From an uncultured Burkholderiales bacterium (lineage in GTDB: Bacteria > Pseudomonadota > Gammaproteobacteria > Burkholderiales > Burkholderiaceae_C), in the NCBI GenBank assembly GCA_937897495.1, contig CALCBL010000440.1:1-6250 (forward strand): DNA of 6,250 bases. The letters run 5' to 3'. The notes under the pieces were generated by a model. The model was not told where the DNA came from. It saw only the letters and a list, made by a program, of their open reading frames with translations, and ran no database searches. The position numbers and the translations under genes are program-made. Within the stretch, counting starts at the first letter, position 1. Each line of letters begins with the position of its first letter. This document shows positions 6,091 to 6,250 of this stretch, in pieces.

Positions 6091-6250
6091 ATGACCTACC
6101 CCAATACTCAACTTTTCATCAACGGCCAGTGGTGTGATGCCGCAGCAGGCGAATCGCTGGCTGTTTTTAATCCCGCCACGGGCAAAGAAATTGGCCGTGT
6201 TGCGCATGCCCGTATCCCTGACTTAGACCGTGCTTTGCAAGCTGCGCAAA
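6091..6250 (+). CDS. NAD(P)-dependent aldehyde dehydrogenase, N-terminal part (cut by window edge)
   Basis: Only 53 codons are present before the window ends. The translation starts [14 protein letters not shown] and continues through [15 protein letters not shown] (26-40) and [10 protein letters not shown] (44-53). The sequence LFINGQW followed by [11 protein letters not shown] is the characteristic N-terminal block of the aldehyde dehydrogenase superfamily, cytoplasmic enzymes that oxidise aldehydes to acids with NAD+ or NADP+. The overall look is close to succinate-semialdehyde dehydrogenase-type members, but the catalytic cysteine and glutamate and the cofactor-binding region are outside the window, so substrate and cofactor are not assigned. 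It lies 165 bp downstream of the Fe-S subunit on the same strand, suggesting a related catabolic role. Its start is supported by AAGGAG at 6080-6085. Confidence 0.88.
   Translation, partial: MTYPNTQLFINGQWCDAAAGESLAVFNPATGKEIGRVAHARIPDLDRALQAAQ

Overview
The window reads as chromosomal DNA of a betaproteobacterium, most likely order Burkholderiales (Comamonadaceae-like). This is inferred from the orphan Bug/TctC-type periplasmic binding protein, the IorB/NicB-like molybdenum hydroxylase without an FAD subunit, the N-terminal style of the AMP-binding ligase, and moderate GC content judged by eye. I could not check taxonomy with a search. I saw no rRNA, tRNA, CRISPR array, insertion sequence or phage gene.

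Left part (1-2121). The 5' end of an acyl-CoA synthetase gene runs leftward off the window (283 down to 1). A 95-bp divergent spacer separates it from a complete KefB/KefC-type cation:proton antiporter gene with a C-terminal NAD-binding RCK domain (379-2121). These two look like ordinary housekeeping or accessory genes with no evident link to the genes on the right.

Right part (2279-6250). After a 157-bp AT-rich spacer comes a same-strand run of four genes: a secreted Bug-type solute-binding protein (2279-3256); the large molybdopterin subunit of a xanthine dehydrogenase/isoquinoline oxidoreductase-family hydroxylase (3253-5442, sharing ATGA with the previous gene); its small two-[2Fe-2S] subunit (5461-5925); and, after 165 bp, the start of an NAD(P)-dependent aldehyde dehydrogenase cut by the window edge (6091 onward). 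The first three are tightly packed and probably form one transcription unit. The aldehyde dehydrogenase may belong to the same unit or have its own promoter.

Inferred joint role: the binding protein captures a small, probably carboxylated compound in the periplasm. The two-subunit hydroxylase oxidises an N-heterocycle or aldehyde using water as oxygen donor and passes electrons through two Fe-S clusters to an acceptor not encoded here. The aldehyde dehydrogenase oxidises a downstream semialdehyde. The substrate cannot be read from the sequence. The most notable points are the 4-base overlap tying a transport-type receptor to a catabolic enzyme, the large-before-small subunit order, and the lack of FAD, cytochrome c or TctA/TctB partners in view.
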